A DNA stretch of 24,800 nucleotides, taken from positions 1-24,800 of the forward strand of contig DAQG01000065.1 in NCBI GenBank assembly GCA_002502785.1, given 5' to 3'. Under the pieces are notes generated by a model, which did not search any database, was not told the origin of the DNA, and saw nothing but the letters and a program-made list of their open reading frames with translations. Below are positions 1 to 7,924 of this stretch, piece after piece. The stretch's first letter is position 1. The number at the start of each line of letters is the position of its first letter. The position numbers were made by a program, and so were the translations under genes. This stretch comes from Methanothrix harundinacea. Lineage in GTDB: Archaea; Halobacteriota; Methanosarcinia; Methanotrichales; Methanotrichaceae.

Positions 1-20
1 TTTCCGATCCTACAAGTTAA

Positions 21-50
21 AGGAGATTAAATACGAGAAATAGATCTCCT
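21..50. repeat. Inverted repeat, possible terminator of an upstream gene
   Basis: AGGAGAT at 21-27 pairs perfectly with ATCTCCT at 44-50 across a 16-base loop. The gene it would belong to lies outside the window. There is no strong T tract after it, so it could also be chance. The rest of 1-150 is AT-rich and shows no gene. Confidence 0.3.
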
Positions 51-148
51 GTATTGATTACGTTCCATGATGAAGATTGTGCGAATTTGGTGACGCTTGT
101 ATCATAATTCGTTGTGACATTGCACATCTCTTATCGCCATATCAGGGC

Positions 149-162
149 ACCCATATAATATT
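149..162 (+). promoter_or_regulatory. TATA box for the first gene
   Basis: An AT-rich box, CATATAATATTTTT, is centred near 156. Archaeal transcription normally starts about 26 bases downstream, which predicts a start near 182. That is after the first in-frame ATG (169) and before the second (208), so the box favours the later start codon. Confidence 0.45.
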
Positions 163-207
163 TTTCGAATGATATCTCTTATTGCTAGGATTTTGCGGAG
201 GGCATTC

Positions 208-897
208 ATGGCCGAGAATCAAAAATGGTACAAAAACTCCGGCGTAATAATCACCATGGCATTAGCGATAACGCCGGTTATCCTCTCCCAATCATTGGAT
301 GTATATTTTGATATTATAAACTCGCCGACGGACTTTCAAGTCTGTCTCGATTCGGTCAACATTGGAACTGAGAATGCCTTAATTGAGGCACCATCCACCC
401 CAGGTGGAACCCCCATAATGGTGATTTACAACGAGAGTAGGATTATCGCTAGGAATTGCCATCGTATCAACCCGTACGACTATGAAATTTTTTTAAGAGT
501 TGTTGACGAACCTGACTGCATAGAAATCACTTTTGAGCCAAATGTATTGCGGCTTCCGGACAATTATTTATCAACAATACATGCAAAAATATCATCCGAT
601 ATTAGTTCGGGAAACCATCCAATTGAGATTGAAGCCGTGGGCGGGGATGGAACCAAACACAACAGTTACTGCATAATAACAGTTGAAAAGAATTATGAAC
701 TAGACACGAAGGGTTATCGGATGATGGTCGACGTTACGAAAGATGTGAGGGCACCTACAGACGTGGGAGACGCCAACGCCACATCATTGATCCCAGAAGT
801 CTCACAAGACCAAGATCTTCGGCCTGCTGGAGATGTCCGGGAGGTTGAAGTCACCCAACAAGTTCAAAGTGTCCGACCAACTGGCAGCGTTCGTTGA
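208..897 (+). CDS. Membrane-anchored exported protein, probable Ig-like beta domain
   Basis: This 229-residue protein is of unknown function. The reading frame is open from an ATG at 169, but I chose the ATG at 208 because GGAGGG (197-202) sits five bases before it and the TATA box fits it. A short charged N-terminus is followed by a hydrophobic segment (about residues 12-28), so the protein is probably anchored in or exported across the membrane. The middle (about residues 107-160) has the P-x-V-x-L-P pattern followed by alternating hydrophobic strands, seen in bacterial Ig-like or NEW3-type beta-sandwich domains; this is a pattern match only. The last 50 residues are polar and probably disordered, with loosely repeated VR-A/P-P/T-x-G/D-x-V units. 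The gene stands alone and converges on icd. Base composition is more AT-rich than the block to its right. Confidence 0.7.
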   Translation: MAENQKWYKNSGVIITMALAITPVILSQSLDVYFDIINSPTDFQVCLDSVNIGTENALIEAPSTPGGTPIMVIYNESRIIARNCHRINPYDYEIFLRVVDEPDCIEITFEPNVLRLPDNYLSTIHAKISSDISSGNHPIEIEAVGGDGTKHNSYCIITVEKNYELDTKGYRMMVDVTKDVRAPTDVGDANATSLIPEVSQDQDLRPAGDVREVEVTQQVQSVRPTGSVR

Positions 898-972
898 TCT
901 GGCATTTTAGTCGGCCCTGCTGTCAAGGCAGATATGGCGCCGCCCACCATATGCCTCAAGGTTGGATCTGAA

Positions 973-998
973 GGCCCGGTAGAACCACCGACCGGGCC
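973..998. terminator. Hairpin between convergent genes
   Basis: GGCCCGGT (973-980) and ACCGGGCC (991-998) form a perfect 8-bp GC-rich stem with a 10-base loop. It lies between the end of the exported-protein gene (897) and the end of icd (1014), so it could end transcripts from both sides. A short CTTT follows on the plus strand. Archaeal termination depends more on T tracts than on hairpins, so the role is inferred. Confidence 0.5.
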
Positions 999-1013
999 CT
1001 TTAGGCATCCTAC

Positions 1014-2222
1014 TTACTGGTAACCCTTCCACTTCGCTTCCAGGTTCGGATCCTGGAGGGTCTCCATCACGTAGTCGGCAAACTCGGCCCCAGTGGCTCC
1101 GTCCGACCGGCCTGTGAGGACTACCTTCTTCTCGTGCTGGCCGCAGATGTCAAGAGCCATCTCGAGCTTTCTCGCCTTATCAACAAAGCCTATGTGGCCG
1201 AGGAGCATCACGGCGGCACGCATCATGCTGGAGGGGTCGGCATACAGGGCACGTCCTTCCTCCACCATCCTCGGGGCCGAGCCGTGGATCGCCTCGAACA
1301 TGGCGTACCTCTTCCCTATGTTGGCAGATCCCGCGGTCCCGACGCCCCCCTGGAACTCCGCGGCCTCGTCGGTGATGATGTCGCCGTAGAGGTTCGGGAG
1401 GACTACTACCCGGAACTGGGTCCGGCGCTTGGTGTCGACGAGCTTTGCTGCCATGATGTCGATGAACCACTCGTCGAGGTCAATGCCGGGGTACTCCTTG
1501 GCGACGTTTCTTGCCACCTCCAGGAACTTGCCGTCGGTGGTCTTGATGACGTTGGCCTTGGTGACGGCCGTGACTCTGTTGATCCCGTTCTTCTTCGCGT
1601 GATCGAAGGCGAGCTTCACGATCCTCTCCGCCCCCTGGCTGGTGGTCACCGTGAAGTCGAAGGCGATGTCGTCGGTGACGTTGAACCCTTTGCTTCCCAG
1701 GATGTAGGCGCCCTCCGTGTTCTCCCTGAAGAAGATCCAGTCGATCCCCTGGTTTGGGACCTTGACGGGCCGGACGTTGGCGAAGAGGTCCAGCTCCCGG
1801 CGCATCGCCACGTTCGCGCTCTCCAGGTTCGGCCAGGGGTCGCCCTTCTTTGGCGTTGTCAGAGGCCCCTTGAGGATGGCGTGACACTTCTTCAGCTCGT
1901 CAATAACCCCGTCGGGTATCGCCTTCATCGCCTTTGCCCTCTCCTCGATGGAGAGCCCCTCGATCTTTTTGATCTCGACTTTGCCTGACTCAATCTCGCC
2001 CTTCAGCATGTATTCGAGAACCCTGCTGGACTCGGCGCTGATGTAGGGTCCGATCCCGTCGCCTCCCACCACCCCGACGACGATCGGCTCGACCTGTGAG
2101 TAATCGATCCAGTCCTCGGCGGCCTTCATCCGCTCCACACGGTCCATCTGCTCTACGAGCAGCGTCTCGAAATGGGCCTTCGCCCTCTCTATTGCCTCTT
2201 TAAGCTCGCTCATGACGTTCAT
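1014..2222 (-). CDS. icd: Isocitrate dehydrogenase, NAD(P)-dependent
   Basis: The enzyme oxidises and decarboxylates isocitrate to 2-oxoglutarate in the cytoplasm. In methanogens with a partial oxidative TCA branch this supplies glutamate. The 402-residue length is normal for the isocitrate/isopropylmalate dehydrogenase family. The substrate pocket reads S135-x-N137-x3-R141, then R151 in NVRPVK, the FRENTEGAY motif (165-173), K222 in TKAN and D281/D285 in GDIITD. The Ser and Asn at 135 and 137 favour isocitrate over isopropylmalate. HGSAP (313-317) is the start of the coenzyme loop, but the following R-M does not match either the classical NADP (K-Y) or NAD (D-I) pair, so cofactor choice is open. 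ATGs at 2222 and 2213 are both possible: GGGATGA precedes the second, and TATAATTAA (2264-2272) is a suitable TATA box. Confidence 0.85.
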   Translation of the reverse strand: MNVMSELKEAIERAKAHFETLLVEQMDRVERMKAAEDWIDYSQVEPIVVGVVGGDGIGPYISAESSRVLEYMLKGEIESGKVEIKKIEGLSIEERAKAMKAIPDGVIDELKKCHAILKGPLTTPKKGDPWPNLESANVAMRRELDLFANVRPVKVPNQGIDWIFFRENTEGAYILGSKGFNVTDDIAFDFTVTTSQGAERIVKLAFDHAKKNGINRVTAVTKANVIKTTDGKFLEVARNVAKEYPGIDLDEWFIDIMAAKLVDTKRRTQFRVVVLPNLYGDIITDEAAEFQGGVGTAGSANIGKRYAMFEAIHGSAPRMVEEGRALYADPSSMMRAAVMLLGHIGFVDKARKLEMALDICGQHEKKVVLTGRSDGATGAEFADYVMETLQDPNLEAKWKGYQ

Positions 2223-2263
2223 CCCTTAGTTGAATCTCGATCCTCCTTATCCTCCCCTTTTTC

Positions 2264-2272
2264 TATAATTAA
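2264..2272 (-). promoter_or_regulatory. TATA box for icd
   Basis: Read on the minus strand the box is TTAATTATA. It predicts a transcript start near 2242, giving a leader of about 20-30 bases that contains an AGGAGG stretch. Assigned by position and composition only. Confidence 0.45.
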
Positions 2273-2320
2273 CCCTCTGATCTACGTGCGATATTTTTCC
2301 CCCGTGGGCTCCCACCCATC

Positions 2321-2330
2321 AAAAATATAA
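2321..2330 (+). promoter_or_regulatory. TATA box for the 30-residue peptide gene
   Basis: AAAAATATAA lies 24-33 bases before the ATG at 2354. The spacing predicts a leaderless or nearly leaderless transcript covering the small peptide gene and the nucleotidyltransferase gene. Confidence 0.5.
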
Positions 2331-2353
2331 ACTTCAACATCCCAGGCGGAAAC

Positions 2354-2446
2354 ATGACAACCCAGGAGATAATATTCTACGTCATAATATTCCTGATAGT
2401 CTTCATGGTGACCCGGATAATCTCCAAGATCAGGCGCGGCTACTGA
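2354..2446 (+). CDS. 30-residue single-pass membrane peptide
   Basis: This ATG-to-TGA frame encodes MTTQEIIFYV, then a run of Ile, Phe, Val and Leu, then a basic tail ending KIRRGY. That is one short transmembrane helix (about residues 5-20) with a positive end, so the C-terminus should face the cytoplasm. A TATA box sits at the right distance. The stop is 21 bases before the nucleotidyltransferase gene, so both probably share a transcript. I do not recognise the family. Tiny membrane peptides of this kind often bind or regulate a larger membrane protein, but nothing here names a partner. It could still be a chance frame; the promoter spacing, the amphipathic design and the tight linkage argue against that. 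Confidence 0.55.
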   Translation: MTTQEIIFYVIIFLIVFMVTRIISKIRRGY

Positions 2447-2467
2447 TGCTGATTAGGGGGAGATGAT

Positions 2468-3739
2468 ATGGAGATGTTTCCACCGGTAATCGCGACCGTC
2501 GGTGGCGGGGGTACACGACTTTATCCTCTGACCCTCGACCAGCCCAAGCCTCTGGTAGACCTTTGCGATACCGCCATAATCGCGACTTTGTTCAGGGTTC
2601 TGGCGACCCAGGGGTGCAGGCGTTTCGTCCTGGGCAGCAAGGGTGCAGAGAACACCCTTCCCCTCAACAACTACTTCAAGGCAGGAGAAGGTTTCTTCAA
2701 GAGGCTGGGGCTGAACGATATCGAGGAGTTCGCCTACCAGCCCCAGTACGATGACAAGGGAAGCGCTGACTCCCTCCGATACTGCGCGAACTACTTCGAC
2801 ATAAAGGAGGACATGCTCGTCGTCTCGGGAGACAACGTCATCGACATCAACCTCAAAAATTTCATCGATTTTCACCGAGAAAAGAAGGCAGTCCTCACCG
2901 TTGCCTTGAAAGAGCTGGGGGGAGAAGAGGACATATCCCAGTACGGCGTTGCCGAGATCAACGGAGAACATCGGATCAACGGTTTCGTCGAGAAGCCGGC
3001 CCCCGGAAAAGAGCCGAGCAGGATGATCAACACCGCATTTTATTTATTCTCCCCAGAGATCCGCGAGGTTCTCGCCAAGATGGGCGACTCAGCAAGGGAC
3101 ATAGGTGGCGACCTCATCCCCTATCTAACGGAGCACGGATATCCCGTCTACGGTTATCCGGTCGAAGGCTACTGGATCGACATAGGTACTCCTGAAAGGC
3201 TCCTCCAGGCGGCGGTGGACTTTCTCGGCAGAAAGGTGGAGCACTACGCCTTCAGGAACGAGTACCGACCAGGCCAGTGGGTCAACCCCAAAACCCTCAA
3301 CAGGATCGGGAGGTACCTCGACACTGGAGATATCGAGCTTCGAGGGAACGTCTTCATAGGCAGAAACTGCAACATCGAAAAGGGTGCTGTCATCGAGAAC
3401 TCTCACATCGGCCACACAAGCCTTATCGAGAGGGATTCGGTGATCAAAAACAGCATGATCATGAGTTTTGCCAACATAAAGAGGGGATCGGTCCTGAACA
3501 AAACGATCGTAGGGAGGCACTCCACCATCGGGACGAAATGCGTCCTCGACGCGGACCAGCCCTACAGCAAGCCGGGCAAGATACCGGTGGTCGGAGAGAA
3601 CGTCATCCTTCCCCAGGAGTCGGTAGTCGGGCCAGGGACCAGGGTAGCCCCCCTCAAGTACAGCTACAAGATCCTGGCCACGGGGAAGTTCTCGCAGCTG
3701 GGAAATGACGACGGGAATATTTACTTCTGCGAGAAGTGA
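2468..3739 (+). CDS. Sugar-phosphate nucleotidyltransferase with beta-helix domain
   Basis: The protein (423 residues) should join a sugar 1-phosphate to a nucleoside triphosphate, releasing pyrophosphate and giving an activated sugar for surface glycans or glycoproteins. The N-terminal Rossmann-like domain has GGGGTRLYP (12-20) with K27 in the QPKPLVD motif, GSADSLR (98-104), GDN (121-123, metal-binding Asp), FVEKP (173-177) and YWIDIGTPERLL (235-246). From about residue 285 to 390 the sequence is made of hexapeptide-like turns (VFIGRN, VIENSHIG, SVIKNS, TIVGRHS) that form a left-handed beta-helix, as in GlmU-type and GDP-mannose pyrophosphorylase-type enzymes. The sugar and nucleotide cannot be told from sequence alone. 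A GGGGGAG Shine-Dalgarno stretch ends six bases before the ATG. The gene ends two bases before the convergent unknown gene at 3742. Confidence 0.85.
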   Translation: MEMFPPVIATVGGGGTRLYPLTLDQPKPLVDLCDTAIIATLFRVLATQGCRRFVLGSKGAENTLPLNNYFKAGEGFFKRLGLNDIEEFAYQPQYDDKGSADSLRYCANYFDIKEDMLVVSGDNVIDINLKNFIDFHREKKAVLTVALKELGGEEDISQYGVAEINGEHRINGFVEKPAPGKEPSRMINTAFYLFSPEIREVLAKMGDSARDIGGDLIPYLTEHGYPVYGYPVEGYWIDIGTPERLLQAAVDFLGRKVEHYAFRNEYRPGQWVNPKTLNRIGRYLDTGDIELRGNVFIGRNCNIEKGAVIENSHIGHTSLIERDSVIKNSMIMSFANIKRGSVLNKTIVGRHSTIGTKCVLDADQPYSKPGKIPVVGENVILPQESVVGPGTRVAPLKYSYKILATGKFSQLGNDDGNIYFCEK

Positions 3740-3741
3740 TC

Positions 3742-3975
3742 CTACCAGTAGCGCTCCCAGCCGCCGGTCTCCAGAGCCCTGACCCTATACTTTTTGTCGT
3801 TCTCGATCAGGAACTTGTGAAGATCTTCGGCGCTCTTGAAGAAGGATTTGTCTCGCAGGCTGTTATAGATTTCTTCCGAGGTGAACCCGCTGAGCTGGCC
3901 CTTTCCATAGACGATCCTCTCAATGGTGTACCACAAGTCGTCGAACTTTCTGAGGCTTCCTGTCCATTCAACCAT
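3742..3975 (-). CDS. 77-residue protein of unknown function
   Basis: The frame is open back to 4083, but an internal ATG at 3975 is preceded by AAGGTGGT (3981-3988) at good spacing, and the longer form would overlap the divergent uracil-DNA glycosylase gene. The short form starts MVEWTGSLRK and is rich in charged and aromatic residues (DLWYTIERIVYG, KFLIENDKKYRVR). It has no signal peptide, membrane segment or cysteine, and should be a small soluble cytoplasmic protein, mostly helical. I do not recognise the family. It lies head to head with the glycosylase gene, whose start is 69 bases away, so the two may be expressed from the same short control region. Confidence 0.55.
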   Translation of the reverse strand: MVEWTGSLRKFDDLWYTIERIVYGKGQLSGFTSEEIYNSLRDKSFFKSAEDLHKFLIENDKKYRVRALETGGWERYW

Positions 3976-4043
3976 TCGTACCACCTTGGAGAGGCGTTTC
4001 TGGCTTAAATGAATAAGAACGTTTCGTTCCAAAGGTGCATCAG

Positions 4044-4664
4044 ATGAAATCAGATCAGAGTTCAGGAAGGGAAGGGCGTCCACAAGTCAGCAGAGATTCG
4101 CTCCAGTCGCTGGATGAAGAGATAAGATCGTGCAACAGGTGCCCTCTCGCCAACGGAAGGACCAAAGCCGTCCCTGGCGAGGGACCAGATCGGGTCGATA
4201 TACTTCTCATCGGCGAGGCGCCCGGAAAGGACGAGGACCTGGCCGGAAGGCCCTTCGTCGGAAGGGCGGGATCGATCCTCGACCGCTGCCTCAACGATGC
4301 AGGGATTGAAAGGCGTGAGGTCTTCATAACAAACGTCGTCAAATGCCGCCCACCGGGGAACAGAAGGCCGAAGAAGGACGAGGTCGAGGCTTGTCGGCCC
4401 TACTTAAAATATCAGATTGAACTGATTCAGCCGAAGGTCGTGATCCTCATGGGAAACGCGGCGACGAAGGCAGTTCTGGACGTGGAGGGCGTAACATCCC
4501 TCAGGGGTCAGGTCTTCAGGGACATGTTCCTGGTCACCTTCCATCCCGCAGCCGTCCTCAGAAACGGAAATCTCAAAGAGGATCTCGTCTTGGACCTGTT
4601 GGCCGCAAGAGATAAGGCGGAAGGTTCGAGGGCCTGCCACCAGAAACGAGAAGACTGCGCCTGA
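4044..4664 (+). CDS. udg: Type 4 uracil-DNA glycosylase
   Basis: The enzyme removes uracil from DNA, the first step of base-excision repair of deaminated cytosine. The 206-residue protein has the four iron-sulfur cysteines of the type 4 family (C30, C33, C101, C117). It also has motif A, GEAPG (57-61), which holds the water-activating region, and motif B, HPAA (167-170), which contacts DNA. The length fits the family. The frame extends to a GTG at 4035, but AAAGGTG (4031-4037) lies six bases before the ATG at 4044 and covers that GTG, so I chose the ATG. The gene converges on trkA, and its stop codon lies inside a hairpin shared with trkA. Confidence 0.9.
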   Translation: MKSDQSSGREGRPQVSRDSLQSLDEEIRSCNRCPLANGRTKAVPGEGPDRVDILLIGEAPGKDEDLAGRPFVGRAGSILDRCLNDAGIERREVFITNVVKCRPPGNRRPKKDEVEACRPYLKYQIELIQPKVVILMGNAATKAVLDVEGVTSLRGQVFRDMFLVTFHPAAVLRNGNLKEDLVLDLLAARDKAEGSRACHQKREDCA

Positions 4665-4680
4665 GCCAATGGTCAGGCGC
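4657..4680. terminator. Hairpin containing both stop codons of udg and trkA
   Basis: GCGCCTGA (4657-4664) pairs perfectly with TCAGGCGC (4673-4680) across an eight-base loop. The left arm ends in the udg stop (TGA, 4662-4664) and the right arm begins with the complement of the trkA stop (4673-4675). The same stem forms in both convergent transcripts. Confidence 0.55.
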
Positions 4681-5998
4681 TTCGTTCGGTGGAGAAGAGG
4701 GGCTTCACCTTGGAGAGGACCTGGGGCAGGGCCAGGATGAAGACCCGATCCCCATCCTTAACCTCGGTCTCGGCTGTGGGGATTATGGGCTGGTTGCCTC
4801 GCATGATCATGCCGAGAATCGCTCCCTTTGGCATCTTCTCGGCTGCGTTCTTCCCGAGGATCTTCGCATCCTTCTCGGCCCGGAACTCCAACACCTCGGC
4901 CTCGTCTTTTCCTATGACTATGACCTCTTCGCCGCCCCTTATCATCCGGAGGACGGCCTCGACGGTCACCATCCCCGGGCTGATGGCGTGGTCGACCCCC
5001 ACCATCTCAAAGAGGTTGATGTAATCGCTCCTGTCAACCCTCGCGACGATCTTCTCGGCACCAAGCTGCTTGGCTAATAGAGAGCATAGCAGGTTCTTCT
5101 CGTCGAAGCCAGTAACGGAGAAGACAACGTCCATCGACCCGACGTTCTCGGCCTTGATCAGCGAGATGTCGGTGCCGTCGCCGTTGAGGATCAGGGTGTC
5201 GGGAAGCTCCTCTGCCAGCTCCTGGCAGCGCTCGTTATCGATCTCCACCAGCTTAAGATCGAAGTCCATCTTCTCCAGCCACTTGGCGAGGTAAAAACCG
5301 ACGACCCCACCCCCTACGATCATGACCTTATGGGACGCCGTCTCCTCATGGATCTGCCTTCTGAGCTTAGGAACGGACTTCGTATCGCAGGTCAGTATCA
5401 GACGGTCTCCGGGCTTTATGGAGTCTTCCTTTTTAGGGATTAGGATCTCTTCGCCCCTCTTGATGGCGGCGAGCTTGCAGTTCTCGGGAAAGTCCACATT
5501 CGCGATCGTTCCCGTCAAGGGCATATCTTTGTCGACGGATAGCTCGATCAGCTCCCCCTTTCCTCCCGCGAGCCTCCGACGTTCGATCATCGAGGGGAAG
5601 TAGAGGCCTGTGACGATCCTCTCTGCCATCACCAGCTCCGGACATATCATAAGGCCGATGCCGATCTGTTTTCGATCTTTCATGGGCAGGTCGATGTAGT
5701 CTGAGTTGCTGACCCTGGCTATGGTCCTATCGACGCCCAGATGGCTTGCGGTGATGCAGGTGATTATGTTCACCTCGTCATTGCCGGTGACAGCGACCAC
5801 GATGTCTGCGTCCTGTATCCCGGCCTCAATCAGGAGCTGTGCGTTGGCGGCGTTTCCCTGGAGGACCTTCACATCGATGCCCTCCAGACGCTCGCAGGCC
5901 TTGCTGCTCTGATCGATTATAGTAACGTCATAGGCGCCGGAGAGTTCGCTTGCCAGGTGAAACCCGACCTCGCCAGCTCCGGTGATCAAGATGTGCAT
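4673..5998 (-). CDS. trkA: Trk potassium uptake regulatory protein TrkA
   Basis: TrkA is the cytoplasmic nucleotide-binding partner of the TrkH/KtrB potassium channel and gates it in response to NAD(H) or ATP. The 441 residues form the usual two tandem RCK units, each a Rossmann domain followed by a TrkA-C domain. The glycine motifs are GAGEVG (7-12) and GGGVVG (229-234). The acidic residues at the end of strand 2 (IID, near 29, and VEID, near 252) suit NAD binding. The start is well supported: AGGAGGGA (6003-6010) lies four to five bases before the ATG. No trkH gene is in the window. A separate RCK-containing channel is encoded at 20615-22270. Confidence 0.92.
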   Translation of the reverse strand: MHILITGAGEVGFHLASELSGAYDVTIIDQSSKACERLEGIDVKVLQGNAANAQLLIEAGIQDADIVVAVTGNDEVNIITCITASHLGVDRTIARVSNSDYIDLPMKDRKQIGIGLMICPELVMAERIVTGLYFPSMIERRRLAGGKGELIELSVDKDMPLTGTIANVDFPENCKLAAIKRGEEILIPKKEDSIKPGDRLILTCDTKSVPKLRRQIHEETASHKVMIVGGGVVGFYLAKWLEKMDFDLKLVEIDNERCQELAEELPDTLILNGDGTDISLIKAENVGSMDVVFSVTGFDEKNLLCSLLAKQLGAEKIVARVDRSDYINLFEMVGVDHAISPGMVTVEAVLRMIRGGEEVIVIGKDEAEVLEFRAEKDAKILGKNAAEKMPKGAILGMIMRGNQPIIPTAETEVKDGDRVFILALPQVLSKVKPLFSTERSA

Positions 5999-6142
5999 GG
6001 AATCCCTCCTGTCCCGAGCCTCGCTCCGGGAATTAACGTAAGCGAAGAGTAGATCATGCCAACGGGAAAAGGCTTTCGCGTGGTTTGAGAGTCACTTTAA
6101 GCGGCGTCAGGCTGAAATGGTTCGAGGTTTGAGGGTATTAGA

Positions 6143-6862
6143 ATGCGATCTTTCGATGATCTCCGTTGCTGGTTTGATAGTCTTGATGGGGTCTTAGTGG
6201 CCTTCTCGGGGGGGGTTGACAGCTCAGTTCTGGCGGCTGCAGCCAGGTTTGCTCTGGGCGATCTGGCCGTCGCCGTCACAGTTAAGTCGGAGCTACAGTC
6301 CGGGTCAGACCTCGCGAACGCCAGACGTGTAGCCGTAGAGATCGGGATTGAGCATATTGTCCTGGAGGTCGGGGTCCTGAAGCTGGAGGGGGTCCGTGAG
6401 AACCTGCCATCGCGATGCTATCTCTGCAAGAGGGCTATGGCAAATAGGCTCCTTCAAGAGGCGAGGTCCAGGGGCATTAAAGTCGTGGTCGACGGCACCA
6501 ACGCTTCAGACAGGGCCGATGACCGGCCCGGCATGAGGGCCCTTTACGAAGCCGGGATACGGATGCCACTCCGGGATTTGGGTATAACAAAGGACGAGGT
6601 CAGGAAGATGGCACGAGAGCTGGGTCTCTCGAACGCTGATCGGCCCTCGAGGTCCTGTCTTGCCACAAGGATCGAGGGAACTCTTAGCCTCGAGAGGCTC
6701 GGCCGGGTCGAGGCCGCCGAGGATCTTCTTCCTCAGGGATGGAGGGTCTCGGATCGGGTGGATGAGGTCGAGGTGAAGGTTCCCGAGGGTGAGATGCTTT
6801 CAGAGGGCGCTGTTAGTGGGCTTAAGAGGCTTGGATACCGGGAAGTCGAAGCGAAGGATTGA
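6143..6862 (+). CDS. larE: ATP-dependent sacrificial sulfur transferase, LarE family
   Basis: LarE activates a substrate with ATP and transfers sulfur to it. The known role is making the nickel-pincer cofactor of lactate racemase. The 239-residue protein has the PP-loop SGGVDSS (22-28), the RCYLC pair (C92, C95) and SRSCLATR with C172. Three cysteines in these places mark the LarE subtype thought to use a [4Fe-4S] cluster as sulfur carrier, rather than sacrificing its own single cysteine. The protein is slightly shorter than typical LarE. No larB, larC or racemase gene is nearby, so the sulfur acceptor is uncertain. The DHH phosphoesterase gene follows 60 bases downstream on the same strand, with T tracts between. 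Confidence 0.85.
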   Translation: MRSFDDLRCWFDSLDGVLVAFSGGVDSSVLAAAARFALGDLAVAVTVKSELQSGSDLANARRVAVEIGIEHIVLEVGVLKLEGVRENLPSRCYLCKRAMANRLLQEARSRGIKVVVDGTNASDRADDRPGMRALYEAGIRMPLRDLGITKDEVRKMARELGLSNADRPSRSCLATRIEGTLSLERLGRVEAAEDLLPQGWRVSDRVDEVEVKVPEGEMLSEGAVSGLKRLGYREVEAKD

Positions 6863-6866
6863 CGAT

Positions 6867-6895
6867 CTTTTTGCCCCTGCCCGAACAACTTTTTT
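6867..6895 (+). terminator. T-rich candidate terminator after larE
   Basis: Two T tracts, TTTTT at 6867-6871 and TTTTTT at 6890-6895, follow the larE stop. U-rich tracts are the main intrinsic termination signal in archaea. The second tract is also close enough to the next gene to be part of its promoter. Confidence 0.35.
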
Positions 6896-6922
6896 CTATC
6901 ATCAGGGGAATTATGCTGCCGG

Positions 6923-7891
6923 ATGCAGATTCAAGAGGATGAGTTCAAAGATCTGATCAGCGGGTACAATAGGGTCCTTTACCTCTGCCACAGAAACGCC
7001 GATCCCGACGCCGTCGGGAGCGGTTTTGCCCTTCGAGAGGCCTTTGGTGGGGACCTGGCCGCAGTGGAGGGGGTTAGCAGGACCGCCGCGAGCCTTCTGA
7101 GGGCCATAGGCGCGGACGTTCTGATCGATCCGCCCGTCGAGGGCTACGACCTGGTGGTGGTGGTGGACACGGCCGTGAGGCTCCAGATAGGCGACTTAAG
7201 TATGAAAGAGTACGCCGTCGTCGACCATCACCAGGACAGGGATCTGATCGAGTCCGCCCTCTTCTCGCTACAGAGGCCTGCCGACTCCACCGCCGAGATC
7301 GTCTGGGAGATTCTCGCAAAAAGCGGAATCGTGCCGAGCCGCGAGGCAGCCCTCGCCCTCGTCGTGGGGATAATAACCGACACCGGCCGGTTCAAGCACG
7401 CTCACGCCTCCTCTTTCAGGACGGTGGCCGAGATTCTGGAGAGCTCAACCATCGAGTACGCCGAAGCTCTGGATGTCCTCTCACGGGTCCCAACGGAGAC
7501 CTCCAGGAGGATCGCCGCCCTCAGGGCCGCCTCCAGGGCCGAGATCGAGTGGACGAACGACTGGGTGGTCGTCTCCTCAGAGGTCGGCGCCTTTGAGGGC
7601 TCCTCGGCCATGACCCTCGTCGACATCGGGGCGGACGTCGCCCTAGTCGGCGGGATGCACGGCAACGTGTGCAGGATCAGCGGCCGCGCGAGAAGGGACG
7701 CCAGCCTCGCCGGCCTTGATCTAGCTGCGATCATGGGGGACGTGGGAAGAGCCCATCAGGGCGACGGGGGCGGCCACCGGGGTGCGGCCGCCCTGGAGGC
7801 CACAGGCCATCCGTTGGTGCTTCTAGCCGAGTGCAGAAAAAGGGTTTTGGAGGCTCTGGAGGGGCGGCGACCCCTTCAGGTAGACCTCTGA
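6923..7891 (+). CDS. DHH/DHHA1 family phosphoesterase (RecJ/NrnA-like)
   Basis: Proteins of this family hydrolyse phosphodiester bonds in short oligonucleotides, single-stranded DNA or cyclic dinucleotides, using two Mn2+ ions. The 322 residues carry the standard set: HRNADPDAVGS (23-33), D82 in VVDTA, DHH (101-103), DTGRF (153-157) and, in the DHHA1 substrate-binding domain, GGGH (282-285) followed by RGAAAL. The short two-domain form is closer to NrnA/oligoribonuclease-like enzymes than to full RecJ. The ATG at 6923 has no obvious Shine-Dalgarno; a CAACTTTTTT box about 35 bases upstream may be the promoter. The gene converges on pgk. Confidence 0.85.
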   Translation: MQIQEDEFKDLISGYNRVLYLCHRNADPDAVGSGFALREAFGGDLAAVEGVSRTAASLLRAIGADVLIDPPVEGYDLVVVVDTAVRLQIGDLSMKEYAVVDHHQDRDLIESALFSLQRPADSTAEIVWEILAKSGIVPSREAALALVVGIITDTGRFKHAHASSFRTVAEILESSTIEYAEALDVLSRVPTETSRRIAALRAASRAEIEWTNDWVVVSSEVGAFEGSSAMTLVDIGADVALVGGMHGNVCRISGRARRDASLAGLDLAAIMGDVGRAHQGDGGGHRGAAALEATGHPLVLLAECRKRVLEALEGRRPLQVDL

Positions 7892-7924
7892 ACAACTTTT
7901 AGCGGTATTATGCCATAAGTTCGA

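Noticed and set aside
1134..1988. 284-codon open frame on the plus strand opposite icd
   Set aside because: It lies wholly inside icd on the other strand. Its translation has no family motif and an excess of Val, Asp and Leu typical of antisense frames in GC-rich genes.
3742..4083. Longer 113-residue form of the unknown minus-strand protein
   Set aside because: It would overlap the 5' end of udg, and the internal ATG at 3975 has a good ribosome-binding site while the longer start does not.
6885..7910. Repeated GAACAACTTTT near 6883 and 7889
   Set aside because: The shared stretch is only about 11 bases, one copy before and one after the same gene, with no wider similarity. It is probably chance or a common T-rich signal.
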